Positions 50,618 to 60,201 of a DNA stretch of 64,000 bases are shown piece by piece. The stretch's first letter is position 1. Each line of letters opens with the position of its first letter. The translations under genes were made by a program, and so were the position numbers. The notes beneath the pieces were generated by a model that saw nothing but the letters and a program-made list of their open reading frames with translations, did not search any database and was not told the origin of the DNA. Source of the stretch: JAAXIE01 sp965204245 (lineage in GTDB: Bacteria > Chloroflexota > Dehalococcoidia > Lucifugimonadales > JAAXIE01); contig CBDBED010000007.1 of NCBI GenBank assembly GCA_965204245.1, forward strand, positions 149,094 through 213,093. The letters are read 5' to 3'.

Positions 50618-51655
50618 ATGAAAGCGGTATATATCGAAGAGCATGGCGGTCCGGAGGTCCTCACCTACGGCGACCTGCCCGAACCTGAACTCGTGCCACA
50701 ACACGTAAAGGTGCGCGTGAGGGCTTCGGCCCTGAACCGTCTCGACACCTACGTCCGCGCCGGGCAGCGTGGCCAGCGCCGCTCATTTCCCCCGCCACAC
50801 ATCCCAGGCGGCGACTCGGCAGGCGACGTAATCGAGGTAGGTGAAGGAGTGGTCGGACTGAGCGCAGGCGACCGCGTTGTGATCAATCCCCGCCAAAGCT
50901 GCGGACAGTGTTCCCTGTGCCTGGCGGGCGACGATGACCTCTGTCCCCGCACCACCTTCATGGGTTCTAACCTCGCAGGCAGCTATGCTGAGTGCGTGGT
51001 GGTGCCAGCAGCCAATGCACACAGGATCGCTGACCACGTCAGCTACGAAGCGGCAGCCGCTGCTCCAACGACCTTCCTCCCGTCCTGGAACATTCTCGTG
51101 CGCAAGGCACAGTTGAAGCCCTGGGAAACGGTGCTGGTGCTATCCGCCTCGGCAGGGGTCGGCACGGCAGCCATTCAGGTGGCTAACAACGTAGTGGGAG
51201 CCCGCGTCATCGCCACCACCAGCACCCCCGAAAAAGCCCAGATGGCCCGTGACCTAGGTGCCAGCGAGGTCATCAACTACAACGAAGAAGACGTCACTGA
51301 GCGGGTCAAGGAGCTTACCGGCGACCGCGGAGTGGACGTCGTCCTCGACCACGTAGGCGCAGAGTTCTTCGACCGCGCCTTCAACTCCATGGCTCCAGGC
51401 GGCCGCTACGGCATCTGTGGTGTCACTGCCGGGTTCCGCGCAGAGTTGAACATGGGCGCCCTTTTCACCCGCCAGCAGCAGGTGTTCGGCGTGTTCATGG
51501 GTTCCAAGGAGGACATGCGCCAGATTGTTGAGATGCTGGACCGTGGAGTCATCCAGCCCACGGTTGACCGCGTATTCCCGCTCTCCGAGGCAGCACAAGC
51601 TCACACCGTGATGGAAGAACGAGGCTTCTTCGGAAAGCTGGTACTGCAGCCCTAG
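50618..51655 (+). CDS. Zinc-type alcohol dehydrogenase/quinone oxidoreductase (MDR family)
   Basis: A 345-residue medium-chain dehydrogenase. The GroES-like part has GGDSAGDVIEVG and the structural-zinc cysteine cluster CGQCSLCLAGDDDLC; the Rossmann part has VLSASAGVGTAAIQVANNVVGARV. AAGGAG 6 nt before ATG 50618 decides the start. The substrate is unknown. It ends in a 4-bp overlap with the convergent glycosylase gene. Confidence 0.9.
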   Translation: MKAVYIEEHGGPEVLTYGDLPEPELVPQHVKVRVRASALNRLDTYVRAGQRGQRRSFPPPHIPGGDSAGDVIEVGEGVVGLSAGDRVVINPRQSCGQCSLCLAGDDDLCPRTTFMGSNLAGSYAECVVVPAANAHRIADHVSYEAAAAAPTTFLPSWNILVRKAQLKPWETVLVLSASAGVGTAAIQVANNVVGARVIATTSTPEKAQMARDLGASEVINYNEEDVTERVKELTGDRGVDVVLDHVGAEFFDRAFNSMAPGGRYGICGVTAGFRAELNMGALFTRQQQVFGVFMGSKEDMRQIVEMLDRGVIQPTVDRVFPLSEAAQAHTVMEERGFFGKLVLQP

Positions 51656-52509
51656 CTCCCGCTCTTGCGGTCCCGCAATCTGCGGCCATGAAACAGGTAT
51701 TGCTGGGAGTACGCGCCATACCGGCCGAAATAGTCTTGCGACCAACTCAGCAAATCCCTGTCACTCATCTTTGTCCCCGGCGGGAAATACCACTCCAGTA
51801 GCGCCCGTCGCACCCATACATCAATGGGGAATGCGTTCATCTTCTCCAGCGAAAATGCCAGCACGCAGTCGGCTATCTTTGAGCCCACCCCGGCCAACTG
51901 CATCAAACGCGCTTTGGCATCCTCGTAAGGGGTCACCTTCAATGGCTCCAAATCCAGCTCCCCGCCTGCAACCTCCTCGGTAGCAAGAGCCACATAGCGT
52001 GCCCGGAAACCCAGCCCCAACTGGCGCAGCACGGTTTCGCCTCCCCATGCCAGTTGATGCGGCGCAGGGAAAGTGCATCGGGTCTCATCGTTCAGCGTGA
52101 ATGGCGTACCGAAGCTGCCAGCCATCGATTCCATGTTGGCGGCAATGCGCGGTATATTCGACGTGGCCGAGCATATAAACGCCACTAAACACTCCCAAGG
52201 CTCCTGCCGCAACACTCTTAACCCAGGATACAGGCCCACCATCTCCGCCACCCGTGAGTCGCCGTTGATTTCTTCATAGATGGCCTCGATGTCATCGTCC
52301 AAGCGAAAATAGCTACGCAGCAGTGGCTCCAACTCCTCTTCCGTTGCCGGCGTGCATTGGTATTCGACACCGAACAGGTCCTGCCGGATGTGCACCAAGT
52401 TGCCGTAAATCACACCCGAATACCAATCTCCGCAGGGACGCCAGCGGTGGGCCTGACCGCTCATGAGGCTGGAAGCCAAGTCGAAGGGCTGCTCTATATG
52501 CAGTTCCAT
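51652..52509 (-). CDS. ogg: 8-oxoguanine DNA glycosylase (OGG1-like)
   Basis: A 285-residue HhH-GPD glycosylase/lyase that removes oxidised guanine. The helix-hairpin-helix LMQLAGVGSKIADCVLAFSL has the catalytic Lys211, and FPIDVWVRRALLEWYF the Asp230. An N-terminal OGG_N-like beta domain (LMSGQAHRWRPCGDWYSGVI) is present. It lies downstream of the dinG-like gene across a duplicated 18-bp junction. The gene symbol is by family; bacterial names vary. Confidence 0.9.
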   Translation of the reverse strand: MELHIEQPFDLASSLMSGQAHRWRPCGDWYSGVIYGNLVHIRQDLFGVEYQCTPATEEELEPLLRSYFRLDDDIEAIYEEINGDSRVAEMVGLYPGLRVLRQEPWECLVAFICSATSNIPRIAANMESMAGSFGTPFTLNDETRCTFPAPHQLAWGGETVLRQLGLGFRARYVALATEEVAGGELDLEPLKVTPYEDAKARLMQLAGVGSKIADCVLAFSLEKMNAFPIDVWVRRALLEWYFPPGTKMSDRDLLSWSQDYFGRYGAYSQQYLFHGRRLRDRKSGS

Positions 52510-52510
52510 A

Positions 52511-52546
52511 CCATCTCTTTAGCCCTGACCATCTCTTTAGCCCTGA
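52511..52546 (-). repeat. Perfect 18-bp tandem duplication at the dinG/ogg junction
   Basis: CCATCTCTTTAGCCCTGA occurs twice in tandem (52511-52528, 52529-52546). One copy contains the stop of the dinG-like gene; on the minus strand each copy carries AAAGAGATGG, a possible ribosome binding site for the glycosylase gene. Confidence 0.9.
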
Positions 52547-55398
52547 CCACGGGCAACCCACCGAGCGGCCTCTGCCGGTACCGCCGACAAGGGCACTCGT
52601 GCTTCAGTACACGGCGGCAAGGACTGCAGGAATGCCCTGCCATAAGCACGCCCGGTGACCCGCTTGTCCAACACCACTATGGCCCCCCGGTCGTCGCTGC
52701 CACGGATGAGGCGCCCTATGCCCTGCCGGAACCGTAGCACTGCTTGTGGCAGGGCATACTGGCCAAACGAGTCATCAAACAACTCTGACCGTGCCGCAAA
52801 AATCGGCTCCGTCGGCACATGGAATGGCAGTCGCGCCAGCACCACGGCCCGCAACTGTCCTCCGCCGATGTCGACCCCTTCCCAGAAGCTTGCAGTGCCC
52901 AGCAGCACACAGTTGGAGTCCTCTGCAAACTCTTGGAGCAGGCGACGTGCAGAGCCATCGACTCCTTGGGCCAGCACCCTGATGCCCATGGCTTCCAAAG
53001 CCGGACGCACCACCCGCGCCACCCCGCGGAGGGATGCGTGCGAAGTGAACAACGCGAGAGTATGTCCCTGCAGAGACTCTCCCAATCCCACCAGCACTTG
53101 GCACAGGGCATCCTGGTAGTCCCAGTGGTTGGGTTCCGGCATCGTTTCCGGCAGCACTAGCAGGGCGGCGTTCTTGTAGTCGAAAGGCGACCCAACCATC
53201 AATTCCGGGCACTCCGGCACTCCCACGCGGTCACGTATGTAGTCAAAGCTCCCCTGCGTGCTGAGGGTGGCGCTGGTCAGAATGACGCATTTCTTCTCAA
53301 AGAAAAGCCCCTCACGTAACTGCGTCGAGGGGTTCAGCGGGGCAGAGTTCAGTATCAAGCGGCCATCATCGCCCGGCTGCCGGTTGAGCCAGTCAATGCG
53401 CTCGCCAAGGGGTGCCGACATCAGAATCGCCAAGCGGGAGCGGGTCTCGTCCAGTTCATGCTGCCACGATTCCACCTGCATCCTGGTAGACTCGTGCAGG
53501 TTCGTTACTTCGGCCCCCACCGCATCAGCAGGGGATACCTGTTCCAAGAAGTTCAACACCCCTTCCGCAAGTCCTACAGCCGTCCCCAAAGCCCCATCCA
53601 CACCCTCCCAAGCAATCTCAAGCTCTGACCATAAAGGTTGCGCCCGGGCCGACCTGTCCAGCGACACCTGTGGTCGATCATCTCCAGAGGCGGCATGTTG
53701 CCGCAGGAATGTTTCCCCTAGGTTCCAGAAATTCCGCCAAGTCTCACGGCAATGAGGCACCCCCGACTCCAGCAAGTCCAGACGCTGCTCACCTGTCCGG
53801 GTTTGGTCGGGTGTAAGCTGCGATGTCCGCAGCAGCACACGGCACTCGGTGACGATTCGTCCCAAGCCGTCCAGCATATTTTGCAGTGCTTCTTCCGGTA
53901 CCTCAAAACCCAACTGTCTGGTGGCCTCTTCCTCCAGATGGTGGGCCTCGTCCACGATGAGGTGCTGATACTCCGGCAGAACGCCGCCCCCGCGAGCCAA
54001 GTCCGACAACAGCAGGGAATGGTTTACCACTACCACATGGGCCGAGTCGGCCGCTTCGCGGGCAGCCCTCAGGAAGCACGGCCCCTCGCGGCTGCCTATC
54101 CCTGGGCAATCGCCCCGGTCCCCTGCGGATATGCGGTGCCAGAGAGCCCCGTCACGCCCTGCCAAGTTCAACTCAGCACGGTCTCCGGTTACCGTATCCT
54201 GTAGCCAGACCAGAGACTTGCTCAGCAATCGGGCTTCATCAGCAGTGAGGTTGTCGCTGCGGGATAGATGTCCGTGGCGTCTCACGCAGAGATAATTGGT
54301 GCGACCCTTCAGGGCTGCCACTCGGAGTTCGCCTTCGGGCACCAAGCCCGTCTGTTCCAGCATCCCCACCAAGGCCGGCAAGTCCTTTTGCAGCAACTGT
54401 TCCTGCAGGTTGATGGTATTGGTCGAGACCAGCACCCGCCTCCCCGTCCGGTAGGCATAGACCAACGCCGGCAGAAGATACGCCAGCGACTTCCCCACCC
54501 CCGTGCCCGCCTCGGCAAGCAGGTGCGTTTCCTCGTTGAAGGCCCTAGCCACCGCTTGGAGCATCTCCACCTGTTGCGGACGGTGCTCAAAGCCCGGAAT
54601 AATCGAGGCAAAGGGACCAGTGGGACTGAGCAGGCCCACCAACCTCTCCTCGTTTAGTTTCGCGTCGTCTTGGGACGCCCTCAGTCGAGTGCGATGAGGC
54701 AACCTCTCCGAAAGGGCCGCAGGGTCAATACCTCCAATGCCCATCGTCGACGTCGCGCCAGTGCCGGGTGCAGCAGCGGGCATGGCGAACAACGCCCCGG
54801 TCGTCCATCGCCCTTGCACTCCCAGCCGTTGGATTGACGACGCCACACCCGGATTCAAGTCCAAAACATGCTGCATCAGTGCCATCAAAACGGCATGCGT
54901 CGCTTCAGCGTCTGGAAGAGCCCGGTGCGGCCGGCGGTGCTCCACGCCAAGGAACCGGGCCAGCCTTGGAAGGGAGTACTCCGTGCAACTGGGCAGGATA
55001 GTCGCCGCCAAGTCCCATGTGTCGTATGACTGGCCGCTCAGCCTGATCCCTTGCCTCGACAAGAAACCGGTGTCAAACGCTACGTTGTGTCCCACAATCG
55101 GCGCCGCGCCGATGAACTCCGAAATCTGGTCGGCAATGGCATTGAAGGAAGGAGCGGCGTCCAGTTCCCGTTGGGTAATCCCTGTCAAACGCTGAACGAA
55201 CGGTGGGAGCGGCTGGTAGGGGTTTACCAAGGACTGGAAGGTATCAACAACTTCAACGCCCCGGAATTTGACCGCTCCCACCTCGATGATGGCGTCACGC
55301 TGCGAGTCCAGCCCCGTGGTCTCCAAATCGAGGGCAACGCAGGTCTGCCCCAAGGGGCCGTCCAGGATTTTTTGCGGGTCAAACTGGGGAGACTGCAA
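52537..55398 (-). CDS. dinG: DinG-family helicase fused to a DnaQ-like exonuclease
   Basis: A 953-residue protein. Residues about 18-175 are a DEDD 3'-5' exonuclease (VALDLETTGLDSQRDAIIEVGAVKF, IVGHNVAFDTGFL). The helicase has Walker A EAGTGVGKSLAYLLP (~295), a DEAH box LIVDEAHHLEEEA and a C-terminal half with LLGTASFWEGVDIGG and RFRQGIGRLIRG. Iron-sulfur cysteines are only partly evident (NYLCVRRHG, DCPGIGSREGPC). This fusion is typical of Firmicutes and Chloroflexota. The TTG start has no ribosome binding site; it lies 8 bp after the PHP gene stop. Confidence 0.9.
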   Translation of the reverse strand: MQSPQFDPQKILDGPLGQTCVALDLETTGLDSQRDAIIEVGAVKFRGVEVVDTFQSLVNPYQPLPPFVQRLTGITQRELDAAPSFNAIADQISEFIGAAPIVGHNVAFDTGFLSRQGIRLSGQSYDTWDLAATILPSCTEYSLPRLARFLGVEHRRPHRALPDAEATHAVLMALMQHVLDLNPGVASSIQRLGVQGRWTTGALFAMPAAAPGTGATSTMGIGGIDPAALSERLPHRTRLRASQDDAKLNEERLVGLLSPTGPFASIIPGFEHRPQQVEMLQAVARAFNEETHLLAEAGTGVGKSLAYLLPALVYAYRTGRRVLVSTNTINLQEQLLQKDLPALVGMLEQTGLVPEGELRVAALKGRTNYLCVRRHGHLSRSDNLTADEARLLSKSLVWLQDTVTGDRAELNLAGRDGALWHRISAGDRGDCPGIGSREGPCFLRAAREAADSAHVVVVNHSLLLSDLARGGGVLPEYQHLIVDEAHHLEEEATRQLGFEVPEEALQNMLDGLGRIVTECRVLLRTSQLTPDQTRTGEQRLDLLESGVPHCRETWRNFWNLGETFLRQHAASGDDRPQVSLDRSARAQPLWSELEIAWEGVDGALGTAVGLAEGVLNFLEQVSPADAVGAEVTNLHESTRMQVESWQHELDETRSRLAILMSAPLGERIDWLNRQPGDDGRLILNSAPLNPSTQLREGLFFEKKCVILTSATLSTQGSFDYIRDRVGVPECPELMVGSPFDYKNAALLVLPETMPEPNHWDYQDALCQVLVGLGESLQGHTLALFTSHASLRGVARVVRPALEAMGIRVLAQGVDGSARRLLQEFAEDSNCVLLGTASFWEGVDIGGGQLRAVVLARLPFHVPTEPIFAARSELFDDSFGQYALPQAVLRFRQGIGRLIRGSDDRGAIVVLDKRVTGRAYGRAFLQSLPPCTEARVPLSAVPAEAARWVARGQG

Positions 55399-55406
55399 GA
55401 GCCGAT

Positions 55407-56099
55407 TTAGCGCGTGAAGGGCACCAAGCGTCCTTCGGACAGCCCGGTGGCGGGATAGTATTGGCCCTCTTTCAACGCCTTGAGGAACTCGGCTTCGCTG
55501 TTGATTTCGTCGCTGAAGACCGTAACGCAGCGCCCAAGCCCGTTCACCGAGTGGGCATCGCTGCCTCCAGTGCAGTGCATGCCGAGATGCTCTGCTACTT
55601 CGACCGCAAACCTGTTCTCCGAGTCCACTGTGCCCCCGTTCGCCACTTCCACGGCATTGGCAATACGAAAGACGGGGTGAGCAGCCGCATCCTCTATCGT
55701 GGCGGGCAACTCCTCCCCTCCCTTGTACAGCAATGGCCGGGCAATGGCGCGGTGATTGTGGATGCCACGGAAGGGGTGGGCTGTGATCATGAATCCTCCC
55801 ACCTCATCCACATGACGCCGTATCTCTTGTGCCCGTTCCATGCCCGGCAGATATCGGTCTACCCCGAAGGCCAAGACATGCCCCATGTCCGTCTCGGCCT
55901 CCATGGCGCGTATCAGCACGAGATTCCGCTCACGGGCAAAGGCTTCGAACTCGTGACGGTCCCAAGGACCGCTGTGTTCGGTCAGGCAGAGGCCCTTCAA
56001 GCCCAGCCGTTCTGCCTCTTGGACCATTTCTTCCGGGGAGAGATTGCTGTCGCCGCTACCCTTGGTGGTGTGTATATGCAGGTCGAATACTTTAGCCAT
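55407..56099 (-). CDS. PHP domain metal-dependent phosphoesterase-like protein
   Basis: A 230-residue PHP protein. FDLHIHTTKGSGDSNLSPEEMVQEA carries the first His motif, LCLTEHSG and ITAHPFRGIHNH later ones, and GGSDAHSVNGLG the last. These bind a tri-metal centre that hydrolyses phosphoesters. It lies just upstream of the dinG-like gene and is probably co-transcribed, suggesting a nucleic acid role, but this is inference. Confidence 0.87.
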   Translation of the reverse strand: MAKVFDLHIHTTKGSGDSNLSPEEMVQEAERLGLKGLCLTEHSGPWDRHEFEAFARERNLVLIRAMEAETDMGHVLAFGVDRYLPGMERAQEIRRHVDEVGGFMITAHPFRGIHNHRAIARPLLYKGGEELPATIEDAAAHPVFRIANAVEVANGGTVDSENRFAVEVAEHLGMHCTGGSDAHSVNGLGRCVTVFSDEINSEAEFLKALKEGQYYPATGLSEGRLVPFTR

Positions 56100-56252
56100 A
56101 TCGGGGCAATTCTAGGGCTGCCTCTCCATAGCGTCAACGGCGAAACTTTGGTCAAAGTTCAAAAATTCGCCTCTTTCCGCGCCGATACCGCAATGCGAGG
56201 TTTAGATTCCATTGCTAGCATCTTGCCGGGTCATGAGCAGAAAGGGAACTAG

Positions 56253-57188
56253 ATGTATGACGAGGTGGAGTCTTTCCTGAACTACCTGGTGGTGGAACGG
56301 GGAGGCCCAAGCAACACGTTGGGAGCCTATCAGAACGACCTGAGGCAGTTTATCGAGTTTGCCGAACAGAAGATAGGGAACGGCAACGGGAACGGGAACG
56401 GAAAGAAGGGCAAAGTCAAACACGGCTGGCAAAAGATCGATCTCGACCTGTTGACCGAATACGTGTCTCACCTGCGCAACAATCAGGGTTACCGCGACAG
56501 CACCACCGCCCGCAAGGTCGCCGCCTTGAAGTCGTTCTTCAGCTTCATGGTGGACGAGGGTACACTCAAGGACAACCCCGCTGAGTTCCTTGTTTCTCCC
56601 CGCGTCGGGCGCACCCTCCCCAAGCATCTCACTGAAGAGGAAACCGAACGCCTGCTGGACCAGCCAGCCAAGCGCGGCACCGTCGAGGGCCAGCGGGACC
56701 TGGCCATGCTGGAATTGCTATACGCTACAGGGCTGCGGGTCACTGAGCTGACATCCCTGAATCTTGAAGACGTAAATCTCCAAGAGGGGTACATTCGTTG
56801 CCTGGGCAAGGGCGGTAAAGAGCGCCTTGTGTACATGCACCCTCACGCTACGGAAGTCGTCGGAGACTACTTGGACAATTCGCGTCCCACTCTGCTCAGC
56901 GGAAAGGACGAGGATGCAGTCTTCCTGAATCGCAGAGGCGAGCGCCTCACGCGCCAGTGGGTGTGGACCGCCATTAAAGGCTACGCCAGAGACGGCGGCA
57001 TCGAGAAAGACATCACGCCCCACACCCTTCGCCACAGTTTCGCCACCCACATGCTCCGAGGCGGGGCCAGCCTGCGTCACGTCCAGACGCTGCTTGGACA
57101 CGCCAGCATGGCCACCACCCAGGTCTACACCCACCTCACCGACGAGCATGTGCACGAGGAGTTTGAGAAAAGCCACCCCCGCGCCTGA
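56253..57188 (+). CDS. xerD: Tyrosine recombinase XerC/XerD-like
   Basis: A 311-residue site-specific recombinase. The N-terminal SAM-like domain covers residues 1-110 with an odd GNGNGNGKKGK insertion (~45-55). The catalytic set is clear: Arg in ATGLRVTELTSLN, Lys in GKGGKERLVY, HTLRHSFATHML, LGHASM and the nucleophile Tyr in TTQVYTHLT. The gene is chromosomal in context, next to housekeeping genes, so it is likely the chromosome dimer resolvase. Whether it is XerC or XerD is uncertain. Confidence 0.88.
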   Translation: MYDEVESFLNYLVVERGGPSNTLGAYQNDLRQFIEFAEQKIGNGNGNGNGKKGKVKHGWQKIDLDLLTEYVSHLRNNQGYRDSTTARKVAALKSFFSFMVDEGTLKDNPAEFLVSPRVGRTLPKHLTEEETERLLDQPAKRGTVEGQRDLAMLELLYATGLRVTELTSLNLEDVNLQEGYIRCLGKGGKERLVYMHPHATEVVGDYLDNSRPTLLSGKDEDAVFLNRRGERLTRQWVWTAIKGYARDGGIEKDITPHTLRHSFATHMLRGGASLRHVQTLLGHASMATTQVYTHLTDEHVHEEFEKSHPRA

Positions 57189-57276
57189 GTATTCACCAAC
57201 CACTGCACCGTCCCGCCATCGTCCACAAGACCGTTCCGGGTGTTAGAATTGCCCAAGTGTCTTGCTTGGGGGCTTA

Positions 57277-57771
57277 ATGAAGCTGGCCATAGGCAGCGAT
57301 GAACGGACGCCGGTGGCTGAAGGAGTGGTGCAACTCCTGTCAGTCCGGGGCATGGACGTGGAACTCCATGGCGCACTAAGACCGGGCGACGCCACCCAAT
57401 GGGCTGGCGTCGCCCTGCGCTTGGCACACCGCGTGGCATCCGGCGATTGCGACCAAGGCGTGCTCTTCTGTTGGACAGGCACCGGCGTCAGCATCGCAGC
57501 CAACAAGATACCCGGGGTCCGGGCTGCTCTCTGCGTCGATGCCGAGACAGCGCGGGGCGCACGGCGTTACAATGATGCCAATGTGCTATGCCTTAGCCTC
57601 CGCCTCACCTCCGAGGCCATGGCCCAAGAGATACTCGATGCATGGTTCGGTGCCACCGAGGTCGACGAGGAAGAGCTGGAAAGCATAGCACTGGTAAACG
57701 ACGCAGACCGACAACGAGAGGCCGAAAACGCCCAGAGGGGAAGGGAGGCACATGCCGGGCAGAGGGCATAA
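57277..57771 (+). CDS. RpiB/LacA/LacB-family sugar-phosphate isomerase
   Basis: A 164-residue protein. KLAIGSDE at the start and GVLFCWTGTGVSIAANKIPGVRAALC (residues ~66-91) are the RpiB signature; the active-site Cys is kept but the usual CGTG reads CWTGTG. ETARGARRYNDANVLCLS follows. GGGGG lies 4 nt before ATG 57277, preferred over an earlier TTG. Ribose-5-phosphate isomerase is likely but substrate drift is possible. Confidence 0.82.
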   Translation: MKLAIGSDERTPVAEGVVQLLSVRGMDVELHGALRPGDATQWAGVALRLAHRVASGDCDQGVLFCWTGTGVSIAANKIPGVRAALCVDAETARGARRYNDANVLCLSLRLTSEAMAQEILDAWFGATEVDEEELESIALVNDADRQREAENAQRGREAHAGQRA

Positions 57772-58075
57772 AGTAGCATCACGGCAAGCCCAGCTTGGAC
57801 AGCGGAGGCGCAGGCAGATCCGCACCTCAGCCGCCGCAACTACCCGGCCCCATCCAGCCGGTGCAAGCCCTGCCGCAATTGAGCCCGATGAATCCGCACC
57901 TCAGACAGCCGTGGCCACCGCACCCGCAGCCTCGCCCGTCCGCGGGGCCCCACGGCCTCAACCTCAGTATCACCCCTCCGTGCTTGACCACATCGGGCCG
58001 GAACTGCGCCGTATCGGGGCCATGGGGCTGACTGCCCTTGGTGTACTGGTGGTCTTGAGCATCCTGGTGCTCTAG
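57752..58075 (+). CDS. Small Pro/Ala-rich protein with C-terminal membrane helix
   Basis: A 107-residue protein overlapping the isomerase gene by 20 bp; GGGAGG lies 3 nt before the ATG. A basic N-terminus (GQRRRRQIR) and a Pro/Ala/Thr linker precede a single C-terminal membrane segment (MGLTALGVLVVLSILVL). A tail-anchored cytoplasmic protein is likely. No family is recognised. Confidence 0.55.
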   Translation: MPGRGHKVASRQAQLGQRRRRQIRTSAAATTRPHPAGASPAAIEPDESAPQTAVATAPAASPVRGAPRPQPQYHPSVLDHIGPELRRIGAMGLTALGVLVVLSILVL

Positions 58076-58179
58076 CCCCCATCATTCACCCTGAATACCA
58101 CAGCCGGAAAACCCTGCACCGAAAGCGAACACCCCTGAACTGCGGACCACACCTCCAAAGAGGGCTACACCCCCCAAAA

Positions 58180-58237
58180 CTGATAGCAGATGGCCCTCGA
58201 CCTGATAGCAGATGGCCCTCAAGCTGATAACAGATGG
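58180..58237 (+). repeat. 22-bp tandem repeat reaching into the uvrC start codon
   Basis: CTGATAGCAGATGGCCCTC starts at 58180 and 58202, and CTGATAACAGATGG at 58224, a 22-bp period. The ATG in the third unit (58234) is the uvrC start. No Shine-Dalgarno sequence is seen. Confidence 0.88.
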
Positions 58238-60105
58238 ATAGAACCGCCTTCGACCATCGGCTCGCCACCACCCCGGAAACGCCCGGCGTCTACCTCATGA
58301 AAGACACCCGCGACCGGGTTCTCTATGTGGGCAAGGCCAGCAACCTTCGCAACCGCGTCAGCTACTACTTCGGTTCCCCCTACAACCTTCCCCTCAAAGT
58401 CCGCACCATGGCCTCCCGCATCGCCGACTACGAGTTCATAATCACCCACTCGTCGGCAGAGGCCCTGATACTCGAAAACACCCTCATCAAGAAGCACAAA
58501 CCGCCATTCAATGCGCGTCTCAAGGACGACAAGACCTACCCCTACCTCAAGATCGACCTAGCTGAAGACTTTCCCCAGATATACATCACCCGCCGCGTCC
58601 ACAAGGACGGCGCGCGCTATTTCGGCCCCTTCGCAACTGCGGGGAGCGTGCGCAAGACCATGGACCTCCTCAAGCGCCTCTTCCCCTACAGGTCCTGCAC
58701 CAAGACCATCACCGGCACCGACCCCCGTCCCTGCTTGGAGTACTACATCAACCGCTGCAACGCTCCCTGCATCGGCGCGGTGAACAAGGACGGGTACGGC
58801 GAGGTCATCCAGCAGGTCATCGCCTTCATGGAGGGCAAGACCGAAATGGTGGTGGACGACCTCAAGCACCGCATGGAGCAGGCCTCCGAGAAGCTGGAGT
58901 TCGAACGGGCTGCGGTTCTGCGCGACCAGATGCGCAGCGTACACCGCGTCTCCGAGGAGCAGCGCATCAAGGTCGACACCACCGCCACCTACGATGCCGA
59001 TGTCGTCGCCATGGCCGGGGCCGAGGACGAGACCCGTATGGAGGTCTTCTTCATTCGCCACGGGCGCCTCATGGGCCGCGACCACTTCATCATGGAGGGC
59101 ACCCAGGACTCCGACCCCTCCCACGTCATGGGCCAGTTCATCAAGCAGTTCTACCAATCGGCCTCCACCATCCCCCCTCGCATCCTCATCCAGCACCCCT
59201 TGGAAGAACAGGACCAGATCGAACAGTGGCTGCGCCAAGAGCGGGGCAAGGCGGTAACCCTCCTCTGTCCCCAGCGTGGCAGATACCACCATCTGGTGCA
59301 AATGGCTGCTGAAAACGCCAAGCAGGGCCTCTCCCAGAGCAGGGCCAAGTGGCTCTCCAACGCCGATGCCACCCACCAAGCCCTCATCGAGCTACAGGAA
59401 GAACTGCACCTGCCCAACCCTCCCCATCGTATGGAGTGCTACGACATCTCCAACATACAGGGCAGCAATTCCGTGGGCAGCATGGTCACTTTCGAGGAGG
59501 GGGCTCCCAAGACCGCCCACTACCGCCGCTTCCGCATCAAGAAAGTGGAGGGCGTGGACGACTACTCCAGCATGCAGGAAGTGCTGCGCCGCCGCTTCAA
59601 GCGCCTCTCAGACCTCAAGGGCAAGGCAGGCCCCCAGCCCACCGACGAGCCCCATCGCACTGGCGACGAAAGCTGGGGACTCGTCCCCGACCTCGTTCTC
59701 ATCGATGGTGGCAAGGGCCATCTCTCCGCAGCCTTGGAAGTCTTCCTCGAAATGGGCATCGACTTCATCCCATTGGCGTCCCTAGCCAAGGAAAATGAGT
59801 GGATTTTCCTGCCCCACACCCCCGAGCCTGTCGTCCTCCCCCGCAATTCCCAAGCCCTGTACATGGTGCAGCGCATACGCGACGAGGCCCATCGTTTTGC
59901 CATCACCTACCACCGCAACCTCCGCAGCAAGCGCTCCACCCTGTCGCCCATAGACCACGTCACCGGCATCGGCCCCAAGCGCAAGCGCATGCTCATGCGA
60001 CGTTTTGGGACACTGAAGGGCATCAAAGAAGCCCCCGTCGAGGAAATCGCTGCGGTCCCCGGAATGACCCGCTCCCTCGCCACACGCCTCAAAGAGTCCC
60101 TCTAG
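58234..60105 (+). CDS. uvrC: UvrABC system protein C (excinuclease subunit C)
   Basis: A 623-residue nucleotide excision repair nuclease. The GIY-YIG domain covers residues 14-90 (PGVYLMKDTRDRVLYVGKAS, LILENTLIKKHKPPFN). A Cys-rich linker has DPRPCLEYYINRCNAPCIG; a UVR helix pair is near 205-240. The RNase H-like C-terminal nuclease has MECYDISNIQGSNSVGSMV and LVLIDGGKGHLSAA. The HhH end (IGPKRKRMLMRRFG) is complete. It lacks a classical ribosome binding site; its start lies in a tandem repeat. Confidence 0.95.
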   Translation: MDRTAFDHRLATTPETPGVYLMKDTRDRVLYVGKASNLRNRVSYYFGSPYNLPLKVRTMASRIADYEFIITHSSAEALILENTLIKKHKPPFNARLKDDKTYPYLKIDLAEDFPQIYITRRVHKDGARYFGPFATAGSVRKTMDLLKRLFPYRSCTKTITGTDPRPCLEYYINRCNAPCIGAVNKDGYGEVIQQVIAFMEGKTEMVVDDLKHRMEQASEKLEFERAAVLRDQMRSVHRVSEEQRIKVDTTATYDADVVAMAGAEDETRMEVFFIRHGRLMGRDHFIMEGTQDSDPSHVMGQFIKQFYQSASTIPPRILIQHPLEEQDQIEQWLRQERGKAVTLLCPQRGRYHHLVQMAAENAKQGLSQSRAKWLSNADATHQALIELQEELHLPNPPHRMECYDISNIQGSNSVGSMVTFEEGAPKTAHYRRFRIKKVEGVDDYSSMQEVLRRRFKRLSDLKGKAGPQPTDEPHRTGDESWGLVPDLVLIDGGKGHLSAALEVFLEMGIDFIPLASLAKENEWIFLPHTPEPVVLPRNSQALYMVQRIRDEAHRFAITYHRNLRSKRSTLSPIDHVTGIGPKRKRMLMRRFGTLKGIKEAPVEEIAAVPGMTRSLATRLKESL

Positions 60106-60201
60106 CCTACTACGCTTTTTCGGTCACCCTCGTTCCCATTCTCATTGCTATTCCTTTGGCCGCCATGCTAGCTTACCTGCAACCACGCCCGGAGGCGTAG
60201 C

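Noticed and set aside
60108..60200. Hydrophobic peptide frame ending just before the 60202 gene
   Set aside because: It has no start codon or ribosome binding site after the uvrC stop; it is the tail of a shadow frame inside uvrC.
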